From Magicicada septendecula (taxonomy: Eukaryota; Arthropoda; Insecta; Hemiptera; Cicadidae), in NCBI GenBank assembly GCA_034769895.1, contig CM068367.1, forward strand, positions 125,401,927-125,465,926: a DNA stretch of 64,000 bases, in the 5' to 3' direction. Positions 21,871-35,576 of the stretch are shown piece after piece (position 1 is the first letter of the stretch; every line of letters starts with the position of its first letter). The notes below the pieces were generated by a model. That model ran no database searches and was not told the origin of the DNA. It worked only from the letters and a program-made list of their open reading frames with translations. A program made the translations under genes and the position numbers.

Positions 21871-22635
21871 TTAATTTCGTACTTGTCTTTTCTCTGCTGT
21901 AACCGTAGCTACCGTCTTCTCACTTATCTCCCCCTTGTAGCCTCCATTACTTCCGGGATATTCAGTTTTTCTGACAGTCTCTTGTGTTTTTCTCCAACCA
22001 CCATGTTTGTCCTTTTTAGCTCTTCCTAACAAACCACTGGAGTATTGGACGTCCGTAGCAGCTCTTCCCCGGGACTCGTCCCCTGCTCGGACAGTATTAG
22101 AAACCACACACAACCGGTACAGATCCGCGAAACAACGTGGACGTTCTGCGAATATCAAACGCGATCTCTCTTGGGGATTCAGTCCTTCCAGAATTGCTTG
22201 TATTACTTCCGTCTCGGACAACCCTAATCTTAATACCCGGGCAGCTTTCCGTATGTCCTGCACGAAGTCCCCCAACGCCTCTCCGTTGGCCTGTAGGCGA
22301 TAGAATGAATCTAACTTAAGCTGGGAACGTCGTCGATGGGGTATAAAGAAATCCAACACTTCCCCATGAAAAGAGTCGACACTGCCGCCCCGACGCAGAG
22401 TGTTGGTGACCAACCCTGCCAACGAACCCCGGCAATACGGGTATATAAGGGACAAAACCTCCTCATCGGACACACCTGGGAAATCTGCCAACTGCAGGAC
22501 AAGATCCAAGAAGACCAGCAACCCATCCTTATCTATTCCGTCTACCACCGAAAGTTTCTGGAGAACTCCTGAAAGGGGGTGGGGTAATTTCTGAAAGCAT
22601 ACCGCCGCCAGAATTGCACAATTCACAATACACAA
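21871..22635 (-). CDS. Element A gag-like ORF, copy 2
   Basis: Same 254-codon capsid-like frame as 15704–16468, with no amino-acid difference that I could see. It also lacks an ATG and a zinc knuckle. Confidence 0.65.
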   Translation of the reverse strand: MCIVNCAILAAVCFQKLPHPLSGVLQKLSVVDGIDKDGLLVFLDLVLQLADFPGVSDEEVLSLIYPYCRGSLAGLVTNTLRRGGSVDSFHGEVLDFFIPHRRRSQLKLDSFYRLQANGEALGDFVQDIRKAARVLRLGLSETEVIQAILEGLNPQERSRLIFAERPRCFADLYRLCVVSNTVRAGDESRGRAATDVQYSSGLLGRAKKDKHGGWRKTQETVRKTEYPGSNGGYKGEISEKTVATVTAEKRQVRN

Positions 22636-23270
22636 TCAACAAAACATAACTCCCACAAAACACCTAACACCCTACAAAAATAATGACAATAATAACACAG
22701 GAATCAGAAAAACTCTAGTACTATACTCTTCCTTCGAGCAGACTGCGGGTCCCCCTACCGTAGCGAGGACCCTGCCCACTTACCTGAACTGCTCTCTCAA
22801 CAATACTACACATTAAGGAACGCGACACACACACTAACACACACACGACAAAATCACCGACCAACGACAATTCTCAAAAAATATTTCTAATAACTTCGGC
22901 TCCCATATCTCGGAGGAGACCGACTGCCGATCGGGCCATACCGCATAAATGAAACACCTCCCCTATTATGGGCAAGGTAATACGCAAACCATATCTCCAC
23001 CTAGGCACAGATCTGCGATAATTCGCGTTTCCAAAGGAATGTCCCCCTTTAAAATTTCACACCATGTGGCAACCTACCGTTCAACTACCAACAGGCGGGC
23101 AAGTATATACACATATAATACACAAAACCTTAAACCTAATAAAACATAGTCCTCTTTAGATATAGGGCCTTTTAGAGATTCTTCTAAGTTCTATTCGAAC
23201 CCCCAAAATGTTTCCTGAGTTTGCAAGCCCCGTCACACCCAAAGGACCCAAGGGTTGACCCTAATCTCAA

Positions 23271-23288
23271 CCACGCTCTGCTACCAAA
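23271..23288 (-). promoter_or_regulatory. Element A primer-binding site, copy 2
   Basis: Minus strand TTTGGTAGCAGAGCGTGG abutting LTR 3, the 5' LTR of the array. Confidence 0.65.
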
Positions 23289-25743
23289 TGTAACCCCTCT
23301 TTAACTTTGACTGGTAAAAAAAAATTATTATTATTTTTTTTTTTTCTAAAGAGGTGCCACAAGATAATTAAAACTAGACCAAAGCCTAGAGAAGCCAAAA
23401 ATGCGCTGGATCCAGTGAAACGGGACTTGCAATTAAAACTCACAAAATTAACAATCAATAAAATCCTTTTTTATTATTCTATCTCCTTTAAACTTGTTAA
23501 CTACAAAAATCAATAAATATAACATTTAGATTCTATGTTCCCCTTAAAATTGTTAATTAAAAATAATTAATTCTCTAAAAAAAAGTTGCTTGAAATTATT
23601 AATAAATATAAAATTTATTTTCTATATTCTCTTTAAAAATATTAATTGAAAATTAATTGAGATAAAATCTACATACTCCTTATCAATGTTAATTAAAAAT
23701 AATTAATTCTCTTTAAAAATATTAACTGAAAATTAATAGAGATAGAATCTATATTCACCTTAAAAAAAAATGTCTTTTGAAATTAATAATTATAAATCCT
23801 TATTCTCCCTTTCAAAATGGTCATTAGAAATTAATGAATATATATAAACGCTATGTTTCATATTTTCTTTTCAGCCCTATATCTAACCCCCCAAAAATAC
23901 ACACGATTGTACAATACATATAGAGCCCCCAAAATTACTAATATACAATACATATACATGTTCCACAATACAGGACAATTATAACATATATCTCTTGTCA
24001 CACCCTTTTCTACCCCATTAGGTACATCATTAACAATTTATGAAAATCCATATTAGGTTTTAATTTAATATGTGTATAACATATCACATGTGTGTCTGAT
24101 TATATATATATGCAACACCAGTAGTCCCCAGGACATAATAAATTCAAAATTTGGCCAAGTGCCTAATACTATTATAAAATGCTTCCACACTGGGCACTTA
24201 GACTGGGAGAAATAAAATTTAGAATACAGTGAACACCCCAGTGATCATAATTAATTAAAAGAATTTAAATATAGATAAATTTAGTTAAGTCTTGAAAATA
24301 GTAACGTGTCATAAAGCTTATAACCCTTTTAAAAGTAATTCTGGCCCACAGGCCGACATGTTCCTAGGCAAGATAGTGCATAACTCAACCTGTCCCAACA
24401 GCATGTTTAACTCTGCATGAAAATGCACCTATACAGGATTAAACTGGTGACCCGACTTAACTACCAAAGAAACTTCTATCCCTATATAATCCAAACTGAA
24501 TTTAAAAATGATAAATTAAAATATAAAATGAAAACTAAATTGAACCAGAGAAATTACAAGTTGATTGAATGAATTAGTAGCACTAATGAAATCCTTATAC
24601 TGGAAATAAGAAGGAAATTACACGTCTGAAAGGTGAGCAGCCACAGATGCATGTCAGCCCCTGGGCTCACAGATTATACAAACAAAATTACAAAATTTAC
24701 AAAAGATTCCCCCCCAGTTCACGCACTATTCTGTCCCGTTAACCGGGGACCCAATTAAAATGTTTAAAACTTAAAGTCATTGCTGTAGAGTGACTCAATG
24801 TCCACTGGCTCTAGTGAGTTACATCACACTGTGTAAAGAATTATAATATGGATTGATTTCACCTTATTTTTTCCATGGGTGTGAAGTGGTGATCTTCTGG
24901 CCTACATGATAGGGTGTTTGTGGTTAGACTTCGCTATTCTCCTCCGGCAGATGAAGTTGAGAGAGAGAATCTGGATGTTAAAAGTTCAGGTTGGAGCTGG
25001 TTCCCCGTCTTCCGCGGAGGACCCTGGTCATACAACATTTTATCAGCGAGAGTTCACAAAACAAATTCCCCCAGAAACTTCACACGCACCAAAACCCATA
25101 TATAATATTAACACAGCTTTAGGGCTATTTAAAAATGATAATTGACACACTTGGCAAGGTTATATGGCCAACAGGCCCTATTTGAAAACATTTAGTTTTG
25201 TTAAATTCCATATTTAAACTTTACCCCTGTGGGTTAATATAATTCCATTACGGTTATATAATTATTCAGCTTGTTATACTTTTAATAAAATTTAGACATA
25301 GTCTGATTTTGCTTTTCACCACGTGGCGTGATAGGTTATCTGAATTCACTTAATGTGGCCTTATTAAACAATTTTTCTTTCGTAAAACTTTAAATTGAAG
25401 TAAATAATCATTTTCCGTAACTTACCGCAGATCTGTAATTGTTTAGCCTGCCATAGGTTGAAGATGGTGCAACAAATTTGTTCTTCTCTGACGGAGTAGA
25501 AAGCAAGCGAAGCTAACAAGATGACGACCAGAAGGAGAAAAAAATTTTTAGGTTCGCAGTTCCGCTTTCTGAACTTGCCATCAGTACTGAGTACCAGAGC
25601 GCAGCACTTATCGGGCGCACTTAAATTATAACCGCAGCAGATAGTTTATCTCAGCTGCTACCGCTAAATACAGTACAGCATTTAACGTCTATTTTTGACG
25701 TTAAATACCGAACACGCGCCGAATCTATCCTAGACTCGGCACA
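23289..25743 (-). repeat. Element A, LTR 3 (5' LTR of the array)
   Basis: 2455 bp with TG…CA ends, followed by the GTAC target duplication (25744–25747). It is the most divergent of the three LTRs, with about 20 substitutions and small indels relative to LTR 1. Confidence 0.93.
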
Positions 25744-25845
25744 GTACGTTGGTTTGTTCTGGGTATCTTCCTTACTTACTCCTATCCTACCTGGGTATTT
25801 CTTTACTTTATTTTAGTTTTTCAATTTATTTTTCCTTACACATAT

Positions 25846-28720
25846 TATAACAAAAAGATATTGTATGTGTTTATGTTGTTTTGTGTTGTGATGTCGGGTG
25901 TTACACTCCGCGCACTTGTAATACTTACTAATTGCTGGGTTCTCTGCGACGATGTTGTCCTGCAAACACAACTTATGCTAATATGTGTATGTGGGCGCCA
26001 CTTGGATATTTGTTCCAAGAAATTATTATTATTAAAAATTGATTTTTTAGTTGTTAAATTAATTATATAAAAAAAATGTGAACAAGACAGTTTGAATTAT
26101 AAATAATGTATGTTTAATGATCTTTCTTTTCATAAAAATCGTCTGAAGGACTAACACTCAAATTAAACAAAATTGCAGAGTTACAAACAAGTTATTGACA
26201 AGTTTTTTATTGATCATCGGCTGATAAAAATTTTATTGCTCAGTTGAATAGCATGAATTTAATGTATGAAAAAACTTTATACTCAGGACGTGACTCCTTT
26301 GAACTAACAAGACAAATCAGTGGGATGCTTTACAAAAATTGTGTGATTTGAAGGTGTTTGACATGTGTAGTACAACAGTGTGACAAGGATACCAGGTAAA
26401 AATGATTTTAACTTTTGAACAACTCACGTTCCGGTGGGTAAGTATTTCCTTCACTGGACACTGTTCTTGGGGACGATTCTAATCTTGCGCCTCTCGTGTT
26501 TACGTTCCTCACGCACTGGTAACTATTTATAAGTCGAATTACGGTTTTAAAACTCCGCACGATTGAAATAAACTTCGTACTGTTTCTATGCTTTGAATTC
26601 TGGCGGCGGCGAACAGCTGACTGCGTGGTTTCTCTATTCTGCCGTCTCAGCGCTAGTTCCAAACTCAATGTAGAAGGCTCGTGTCAGTAAATTGTTTGGG
26701 AATTTTGTCAAAGTCGGTTTATCTTAGCAAATACCAGCAAAATTAATTTTCTCTATTAAAATTGGTCCTTTTCAGGGCCGCTGGATATCTGGCTGTGTGC
26801 GTTTCTATTAAATATGGCGTGTTGCTGCTCTATTCAACAACACGTTAGCGCTTAGCGTTATACTCCTTATATAGGTTAAGTCAGTCTTTTGTCATGTACG
26901 GGAAAAAGCCTTTCTGTGTTCTCGGGTTGAATTCTTGTTCTTCGACTTCGCCTTGGACGAGATGATCGGATTCGTAGGTGATGTGTCTCTTGTGGATTCA
27001 AAGGATAAAGTGTTTTTTGTGTCAAATTTCGTCTTCCTTTTATACTCTGTAAGGGTCATTGCTTTAATTTTTAAACATGAACTTCCGGTATTTTTGAGTA
27101 AAATTTTCTTCTGGAACGTTCGAGAATATGCAAATAGAACATCATAGAACAAATTTGACTTCCGTAGAAGCTTTAGAACAAAAACTTCTTATTCTTCATA
27201 CTAAAGGATATTACTGAAATTATTCTGGTATTTGTCAAACAATTTTACAGAACTACTTACAATCTGCATGCCATTATTATTTTTGGATTCTCTGCTTTCA
27301 ACTGAATAAAATGATACCATACACGATTGGTTTTGAACAAATTAAATCTAATAAATTAACATAAAATACAATTCTTACCTTGTTGTGTTTGCACAAAATT
27401 ATAATTTTCTAATTATTAAAATGTTATGAAGTTGCTTGGTTCTTGCTATAACATTAATACATAACATAATTATCTTTACATAACAAAATGAGCAAATATT
27501 AAAACATATAACATATAAATAAGTTCGTTTTTGTGTAGGCATTACATATGGCCTAGGTTTTTTGTCACTGGTTTTTTATAATAATTTGTCTTTTTCGGTA
27601 TTATATATGGGATTTTTTGGGTATTCACTTAGAGTTTGTTATATTGTTTATCTTTGGGAATACCTGGTGTATCCTAATACATTTTATTTTTATTGTAATA
27701 TTACTTAGCATCTCACTGTTTTGCACAGATGAGTTATTTTCTTGGTGTGACAATTTTCACTTTTATATTTAAAAATTCTCTATGAATTAAGCTTGTCTTC
27801 AATTGAGCAAGTATGTTTCCATTGTACATTATAGGATTGTACCTTTTTCCTTTATTTTTTTCTAATATTCTACAATTATTCTGTCCAATATGACTATTTT
27901 TGTGATTGTTTTTTGGCCTCAGCCTGGTATGGTATAGGTAAATAGTTTCATAACTTGACTGTTCAAGTGTTTTAGGTGGTCATATATATGAGTATAGTTA
28001 CTTCATATTGTGTTTCATTTTTAGAATACAATTTTGTTGCATTTTGACAACATTAAATTCATAAATATTACAATTTTATATGTTCATCACATGTTTTCAG
28101 TTTAACACTGTTTTTGATTATTTTAATTGATTTCTAATCAATTTACAGCTTTCTCTATTTAAAGTAATTTGTTTGTCTTTGTCTAATTGACATTTGCATA
28201 TAGTTTTTATATTAATTTTATAATAATTAATTTTCACATAAAATCTGAGTGATTGGTCTCAACTCCAAAACCTTGGTTTTTTGTCATAACATTTATATAT
28301 TTTTTATTTTAACTTACATCCTTTTTAATGATGTGTTCCAATCATTTAATACATTTATTTTATTTATATTATAAAGTATAATAATAGATCTTGTCCATTA
28401 ATTCACAATAAATAGTTTTTTTATACCCTATTCAGAGTTACATTTCTTAATATGTCATGACCTCATTTTGGTCATTTCTGAGATTATCTGTTTCTCTTAT
28501 AGTACATTATCAGTTTTACACTGTTCTTCACTTAAACAATATATGGGGTTTGAGTCTTGGTCATAGTCTTTGTCGTTTTTTCATGTTAATGATATTAATT
28601 ATCGGACAATATTACAAAATGTTTTGGATTACTTGGGTTCGATACTGTTCATCTCACTTTCCTCTTATGATAATTTGCTTTGCAATTAGTTTCCTTTATG
28701 GAACGTTCTGTGACGTTACA
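25846..28720 (-). repeat. Element B, LTR 1
   Basis: About 2875 bp. The left end reads TATAACAAAAAG where LTR 2 has TGTAACGAAAAG, so its terminal TG has decayed. The right boundary is inferred, not observed against unique flank. Confidence 0.75.
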
Positions 28721-29417
28721 TATGCCTGCCCGTTAAAATTGATAATTTGGGGAAAACCTTTCTTTAGTTTTGATGAAATTATCATTTCTATATTAACCTT
28801 TTATTATCTTCCTTATATTTCATTCTTTTATCTTATAATTAGATTCCTGTACTACTCCTTTAATATATTAATCCATCTCATTATCCATGTCTCAATCTTT
28901 ACCATATCTCCTTTTCCTTTCCTTTATCTTGATGTTAATTATTTAATCTTTGATATAACTCCCTAACAATTCCCTAACTTTTATAGCGGGTTCGGAGTCA
29001 GAGGGGCCCCATTGGCAATCCAATCTCCGCCGTTCCCTAACTATAACCACTGAAATCAGAGGAAACACATCTCTGTCCAGAAAATATATAAGACGTACTT
29101 ATAATTGCACTTTCGCAACAAATAATAATAACAATAAAATATAATATTCAAAGATCATAGGCTCCTACAAATAAATTCTCTTTCTTAATCTCTTCTGATT
29201 ATTTCTCTATTATATTAATATACTGTTCTCCGCAGGTAAAATTATCTTTTAAAATCATTCAATGTCAATAGCTATATTTATAAATTCATCATTACCTCCT
29301 TATGTAACACACTGTTTCCTTTTTTTTCCATTTATCATTTCCTTTTAGTATCATTTATATGACAGTATTTCTCCTCCTTAGTAATATCAATTGTTATTTG
29401 ATTGTTCAATAATTTAT
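28721..29417. other. Element B internal 1, non-coding 3' part
   Basis: No ORF on the element's strand. It includes a GC-richer block (about 28985–29040) that resembles the same position upstream of the LTR in element D (GGGAATGTTAGGGAATT). A plus-strand hydrophobic frame (28457–28966) runs antisense across the LTR junction and is probably compositional. Confidence 0.5.
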
Positions 29418-29672
29418 TTAATTAATTATGTCTTTTCCTTCTTTCCTTCTCTCCTTCTTTAAGTACGGGTAAGTTGGTAAATATACGTTGACTTGGCTAT
29501 TGGAAATAAATTTATATTTTACATATATACTTTTGCCTTTGGTGGAAGGTGTCCTTCTCGTAATTTGTACTATCCCATTATTCCCTTTATTATGATTTTC
29601 AACTATATTATCCCTCTCTTCTAACAATTCCTCCCTAATATCTCTGAGATAATTATTTGTTCTCAATGTCAT
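29418..29672 (-). other. Element B small ORF after gag
   Basis: 84 codons from an ATG at 29672; the frame is open further upstream (PFTDPYYGVTGRKN). It is basic with a Lys/Arg-rich end and not recognised. The same frame is open at 62983–63225 with a small indel near its end. It may be a remnant of the start of pol or an element-specific reading frame. Confidence 0.3.
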
Positions 29673-29760
29673 TGTCCTGTCTTCGTCCTGTCTATTTTTT
29701 CGTCCAGTTACCCCATAATATGGATCAGTGAAGGGCTGTCTTCCTTTTTCACTCCCGCGT

Positions 29761-31683
29761 CTAGTTTAAATGAGCACCTGTCTCATTTGCCCGGTCTCCC
29801 AGAACATTGGGTTGCTGACTTGTTTGTGGTTCCTGTCTAACCTCTGGGTTACCACTAATAGGTCGGCTATTTGTTGTATTACTTTGGTTACCTTGCGTCT
29901 GCTGTGGGTAATACACGTAAGTCGGTAAATTGTGTTGGTATGGTCGTTGACTATTGGCCATCGTATAGTTTACCTGGGGTCTGTACTCCTGATTCCTTCT
30001 ATCACCTCCCCCTTGATTGCCTCCGTTCCGATAATTATTTCCCTGACTATAATTATTCCCTCTATAATTATTGCCGCGATAACTATTTCCTTGATTATAA
30101 TTTCTATGTTAATTATTTTCGGGGTAATTATTTCGGTTTGGTCCCGGATTGTTACGGTTATTCGGACCTTGATTATTATTATTTCGGCTATTTACTGGGG
30201 TGTTATTGTTCTGGTTGTTCGGGTTAAAATTATTACCATTTCCGCTTCCATTCCGATTTGGCCCGTTGTTACTATTATAATAGTCTACCTTACGACTGGG
30301 GGGTTGGTAGTCTTGAAATTTTCCTGCAGACTCGCAGTTCTCTAATAGCTTAGCTAGGTCAGTAATTTTATTAAGTTGCTGGCATAATTGGGCATCTTTA
30401 ATACCGTAGCTATAGTGTCCAGCTAACTGTCTCACCAAACATTCTTCCGGGATTGGCGGTATTAACTTTCGTGCCAAACATATCTTTCCCAGGAAATATG
30501 ATGTTGGGGATTGTCCCTTCGACGCATCATATTTCCCATAAAATATGTCCATTCTCACTTTGTTTTGCGCTGTTTCTGACCAATATTTTTCTTTGAATTG
30601 GCGTTTGAATTCGTTCAAGTTTGTTATTTCGGGTCGTACCGCTATCCACCAATTATCCCTCGTATTTCGGAATGTTTCGTCTAACATTTCCCTTATTCTA
30701 TCCCATCTTGTTTCCCTATTCCTTTCGATGAACTCTTCCATCCTCTCCAAAAATTCCATAGGGTTCCGGCGATAATTTTGGAAGTTAATTACCTCCCTAT
30801 TATCGCTATGACACGTATGGGTATTCAACATCGGTGTGTCCCTCAGCGCTTCTAATCTCTCCTGCAGGTTTTTCTCCCTCTGGTCAATTTCCTGTATAAT
30901 ATTTCTATTAGTTTTTATCTGCTCGTCTAATCTATTTTCTATGTCATACGTTTTTTGTATTCTCTCGCTAACGTCTTTCCGGACTTCTCCTACCTCCTGC
31001 ATGATTTCGTCTTGGTTTTGCCTTACCTTATTATCGAGAGTTCGAACATCTTGTTTTGTCTCTACGGTTCGCTTCTCTATAGTTTCAAAACGGGTATTAT
31101 TTCCTTCCTGCAATCTTTCTAACTGTTTCGCCATTGTCTCGACCCTCCTGTCACTGTCGACTTTACTATCATTGATTTTTTGGTTTACCGTCTCATAATT
31201 TGCACTAATTTCCTTTTTCAGGGACTCTATACTTTTTTTATTTTCCTCCTGAAATAGCTCCAGCTTTTTCCCATTGTCATTGACCTTATCGGTTATATAC
31301 TCCCTTAAAGATTCTATTTTTTTTTTGTCCAATTCCTTATTATTATCCTCCTTATTTTCCTGTCTATTTCTATTATTATCCTCCTTCAGGGATTCTGTAT
31401 TTTTGTTCATTGTTTCTTCCGTTCTTTGGAACATCATCGTTATTGCGTTCATGTCGACGCTCCCTGTTATTTTTTCTGGTTCGGGTTTCTCTGTTTGGTC
31501 TCCCATTTGTATGGGTCTTTCTCCTGCTTGTTCCTCTGATTCATCTCCTGTTTGCATGGGGTTTTCCATTTCTAGTGTGGGCGGTTCTATTTCTATTTCC
31601 TCGACTTGGACTTCCTCCCCATCTTCCACACTTAATTCGGGTTCTACATTTTTCTTCACCTTCTTTCCTTTTGGTTGTGGCAT
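29761..31683 (-). pseudogene. Element B Gag, copy 1, split by a nonsense mutation
   Basis: Gag of 641 codons, ATG at 31683, 68 bases from the LTR. Residues 1–75 are acidic/Pro-rich, about 80–290 are coiled coil, and about 300–455 form a retrotransposon capsid-type domain (NYRRNPMEFLERMEEFIERN … DNWWIAVRPEITNLNEFKRQF … YFLGKICLARKLIPP). From 465 on it is Asn/Gly-rich, with no zinc knuckle. A Tyr codon (TAC in the copy at 63.6 kb) is TAA here at 30109–30111, cutting the protein to 524 residues; the frame continues open to 29761. It would form the particle shell in a helper-dependent cycle. Confidence 0.85.
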
Positions 31684-31730
31684 CTTGATTTGTTGATAGT
31701 TGCCGGGCTTGTACCTTTCCTTTCAAGCCT

Positions 31731-31750
31731 CACTAGTTGGGCTACCAATT
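31731..31750 (-). promoter_or_regulatory. Element B primer-binding site
   Basis: Minus strand AATTGGTAGCCCAACTAGTG adjoining LTR 2. TGG fits a tRNA 3' end; the tRNA was not identified. Confidence 0.55.
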
Positions 31751-34094
31751 TGTAACGAAAAGATATTGTATGTGTTTATGTTGTTTTGTGTTGTGATGTC
31801 GGGTGTTACACTCCGCGCACTTGTAATACTTACTAATTGCTGGTTCTCTGCGACGATGTTGTCCTGCAAACACAGCTTATGCTAATATGTGTATGTGGCC
31901 ATCACTTGGATATTTGTTCCAAGAAATTATTATTATTAAAAATTGATTTTTTAGTTGTTAAATTAATTATATAAAAAAATGTGAACAAGACAGTTTGAAT
32001 TATAAATAACGTATGTTTAATGATCTTTCTTTTCATAAAAATCGTCTGAAGGACTAACACTCAAATTAAACAAAATTGCAGAGTTACAAACAAGTTATTG
32101 ACAAGTTTTTTATTGATCATCGGCTGATAAAAATTTTATTGCTCAGTTGAATAGCATGAATTTAATATATGAAAAAACTTTATACTCAGGACGTGACTCC
32201 TTTGAACTATTAAGACAAATCAGTGGGATGCTTTACAAAAATTGTGTGATTTGAAGGTGTTTGACATGTGTAGCACAACTGTGTGACAAGGATACCAGGT
32301 AAAAATGATTTTAACTTTTGAACAACTCACGTTCCGGTGGGTAAGTATTTCCTTCACTGGACACTGTTCTTGGGGACGATTCTAATCTTGCGCCTCTTCG
32401 TGTTTACGTTCCTCACGCACTGGTAACTATTTATAAGTCGAATTACGGTTTTAAAACTCCGCACGATTGAAATAAACTTCGTACTGTTTCTATGCTTTGA
32501 ATTCTGGCGGCAGCGAACAGCTGACTGCGTGGTTTCTCTATTCTGCCGTCTCAGCGCTAGTTCCAAACTCAATGTAGAAGGCTCGTGTCAGTAAATTGTT
32601 TGGGAATTTTGTCAAAGTCGGTTTATCTTAGCAAATACCAGCAAAATTAATTTTCTCTATTAAAATCGGTCCTTTTCAGGGCCGCTGGATATCTGGCTGT
32701 GTGCGTTTCTATTAAATATGGCGTGTTGCTGCTCTATTCAACAACACGTTAGCGCTTAGCGTTATACTCCTTATATAGGTTAAGTCAGTCTTTTGTCATG
32801 TACAGGAAAAAGCCTTTCTGTGTTCTCGGGTTGAATTCTTGTTCTTCGACTTCGCCTTGGACGAGATGATCGGATTCGTAGGTGATGTGTCTCTTGTGGA
32901 TTTAAAGCATAAAGTGTTTTTTGTGTCAAATTTCGTCTTCCTTTTATACTCTGTGAGGGTCATTGTTTTAATTTTTAAACATGAACTTCCGGTATTTTTG
33001 AGTAAAATTTTCTTCTGGAACGTTCGAGAATATGCAAATAGAACATCATAGAACAAATTTGACTTCCGTAGAAGCTGTAGAACAATAACGTCTTATTCTT
33101 CATACTAAAGGATATTACTGAAAATATTCTGGTATTTGTCAAACAATTTTACAGAACTACTTACAATCTGCATGCCATTATTATTTTTGGATTCTCTGCT
33201 TTCAACTGAATAAAATGATACCATACACGATTGGTTTTGAACAAATTAAATCTAATAAATTAACATAAAATACAATTCTTTATTACCTTGTAGTGTTTGC
33301 ACAAAATTATAATTTTCTAATTATTAAAATGTTATGAAGTTGCTTGGTTCTTGCTATAACATTAATACATAACATAATTATCTTTACATAACAAAATGAT
33401 CAAATATTAAAACATATAACATATAAATAAGTTCGTTTTTGTGTAGGCATTACATATGGCCTAGGTTTTTTGTCACTGGTTTTTTATAATAATTTGTCTT
33501 TTTCGGTATTATATATGGGATTTTTTGGGTATTTACTTAGAGTTTGTTATATTGTTTATCTTTGGGAATACCTGGTGTATCCTAATACATTTTATTTTTA
33601 TTGTAATATTACTTAGCATCTCACTGTTTTGCACAGATGAGTTATTTTCTTGGTGTGACAATTTTCACTTTTATATTTAAAAATTCTCTATGAATTAAGC
33701 TTGTCTTCAATTGAGCAAGTATGTTTCCATTGTACATTATAGGATTGTACCTTTTTCCTTTATTTTTTTCTAATATTCTACAATTATTCTGTCCAATATG
33801 ACTATTTTTGTGATTGTTTTTTGGCCTCAGCCTGGTACGGTATAGGTAAATAGTTTCATAACTTGACTGTTCAAGTGTTTTAGGTGGTCATATATATGAG
33901 TATAGTTACTTCATATTGTGTTTCATTTTTAGAATACAATTTTGTTGCATTTTGACAACATTAAATTCATAAATATTACAATTTTATATGTTCATCACAT
34001 GTTTTCAGTTTAACACTGTTTTTGATTATTTTAATTGATTTCTAATCAATTTACAGCTTTCTCTATTTAAAATATTAAAATAATTTGTTTGTCT
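31751..34094 (-). repeat. Element B, LTR 2, left part
   Basis: Matches LTR 1 from its left end until element C begins at 34095. The last four bases (GTCT, 34091–34094) are the target duplicated by element C. The LTR resumes at 61063. Confidence 0.88.
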
Positions 34095-35576
34095 TGTGAC
34101 GATTTTATTTAATAAAAATATGTTATTTAATTAAGTTGAGAATATATAAGCGGAGAAATGTTAAATTCTTAATAAAATCTCACATTGTAAACTAAATCTT
34201 ATGGCAATCATTTAATAATAATAATATTTAATATAAGTCGAATAATAAAATTAAATGGGAATTGAATTGTACAGAAAGGGTAAAGCTTATTAATAATTCC
34301 TGCATAAACAGGAATAGACCAGAATTAACTTGTTTTCTGACCCCTAAATAAACTAAGTATTATTGTAAATTTGTTATTATTTAAATAATTAAGTAAGACC
34401 ATTGTTACGTACTTTGATAACTTCTGCAACTAAGAATATCACGATTTAATTATTTAATCAACCGTAGTCCTTTAATTAAAATTAGAAACACGGAACTACT
34501 TTTATGTTGCCTAGTAATTGTCTTGAGATTACTACGCTTCCCTTAACTATTTTCTGCCACTTGGAATGGAGCGCTCACGCCGTAAGCAGCGTAAAGCGTT
34601 GTTTCGCTACGTGAATGTAAAAATGTGAAAATCTTGATACAATGACTAGTTAAATAAGTAAAGTTGTGTGGTGATGACATCTCTCTATATTATAAAATAA
34701 CGGACTATGTAAATAATACAGTATTACAACCAAGAAGGTGATAGTAAACTAATCTATCATCATGTGACGTGTATAACAGTGAAACAAACTTTCTATCTAT
34801 GTGTTCAAACTACAAGAATTACTAAGAATAACTACAGTCGCCTGAGATGAATGTACCACACCAGGAATGTTTCCACATACTTCTAGAACTTCACCACCAC
34901 AGTATGATAATGTAACGACTGAACTTCAAGAAACATCAGGAGGACCGAAGAACTAATTCTGCAGCAACTTCAGGAAACACACAGGTGACATGGAGGCTTG
35001 TCTTCCATGGTTAAGAGTTACAAAATTATAAACCCCAAAAGACAATTTAAATTATCATATTAAAGACTTTAAAAATTATGCTTTAAATGTAATAACATTA
35101 AAGACTTTAGAAAACTGACATTATAGGTAACATGTAATCTAATATTTGTTGTTTTAGAAGATTAATAAAAAACCATTCTTCAAATGGTTAGAGTTTCAAT
35201 ATTGTACATGGCAAGGTGACCATGATTCATTTAATATATTTGATCCCGGATCCGTGGAATTAATTAAAAAGGATGTACATCATATTTTGAGGCCCCTTTG
35301 TAAAGTAGTAATTTATATATTTAATAATATAGTAAACTATATTGTTTGAGAATTTTCAATAGAGAACTTAATCACAAAATGTAATAAAGAGATGTCATCT
35401 AAGTACCGAGTAAAATGAGTGCATAAATCAACAGTCTCCCCTTCCTAATATCCTGCTATATAAATTGTTTTTTTGTTGTGATTATTTTCAGTGCTTCACA
35501 ACGAAGGCAGCCTGTATAATTGGCACTTCCAATTATTACTGGTTCCCTAAGTTATAACTCAAGAGATGAGGTTATA
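34095..35576 (+). repeat. Element C, 5' LTR
   Basis: 1482 bp, TGTGACG…GGTTATA. The 3' end is TA rather than CA in both LTRs. Confidence 0.93.

Larger units (their letters stand above)
10962..25743 (-). mobile_element. Element A: tandem gag-only LTR retrotransposon (LTR-int-LTR-int-LTR)
   Basis: Three LTRs and two internal regions of 3.7 kb share the middle LTR. Orientation is minus: the polypurine tract (GGGGTGGGGG on the minus strand) abuts the LTR at 13408 and 19573, and the primer-binding side (TTTGGTAGCAGAGCG) abuts the LTR at 17123 and 23289. The 4-bp target duplication GTAC flanks the whole array (10958–10961, 25744–25747), so it entered as one unit and was then expanded. Gag resembles the capsid part of element C. 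There is no protease, reverse transcriptase or integrase, so it depends on a helper. Confidence 0.9.

Noticed and set aside
28457..28966. 169-codon hydrophobic plus-strand ORF, also at 61345–61854
   Set aside because: It is antisense to element B, crosses the LTR/internal junction, and its hydrophobicity comes from T-rich codons. Conservation follows from the recent duplication.
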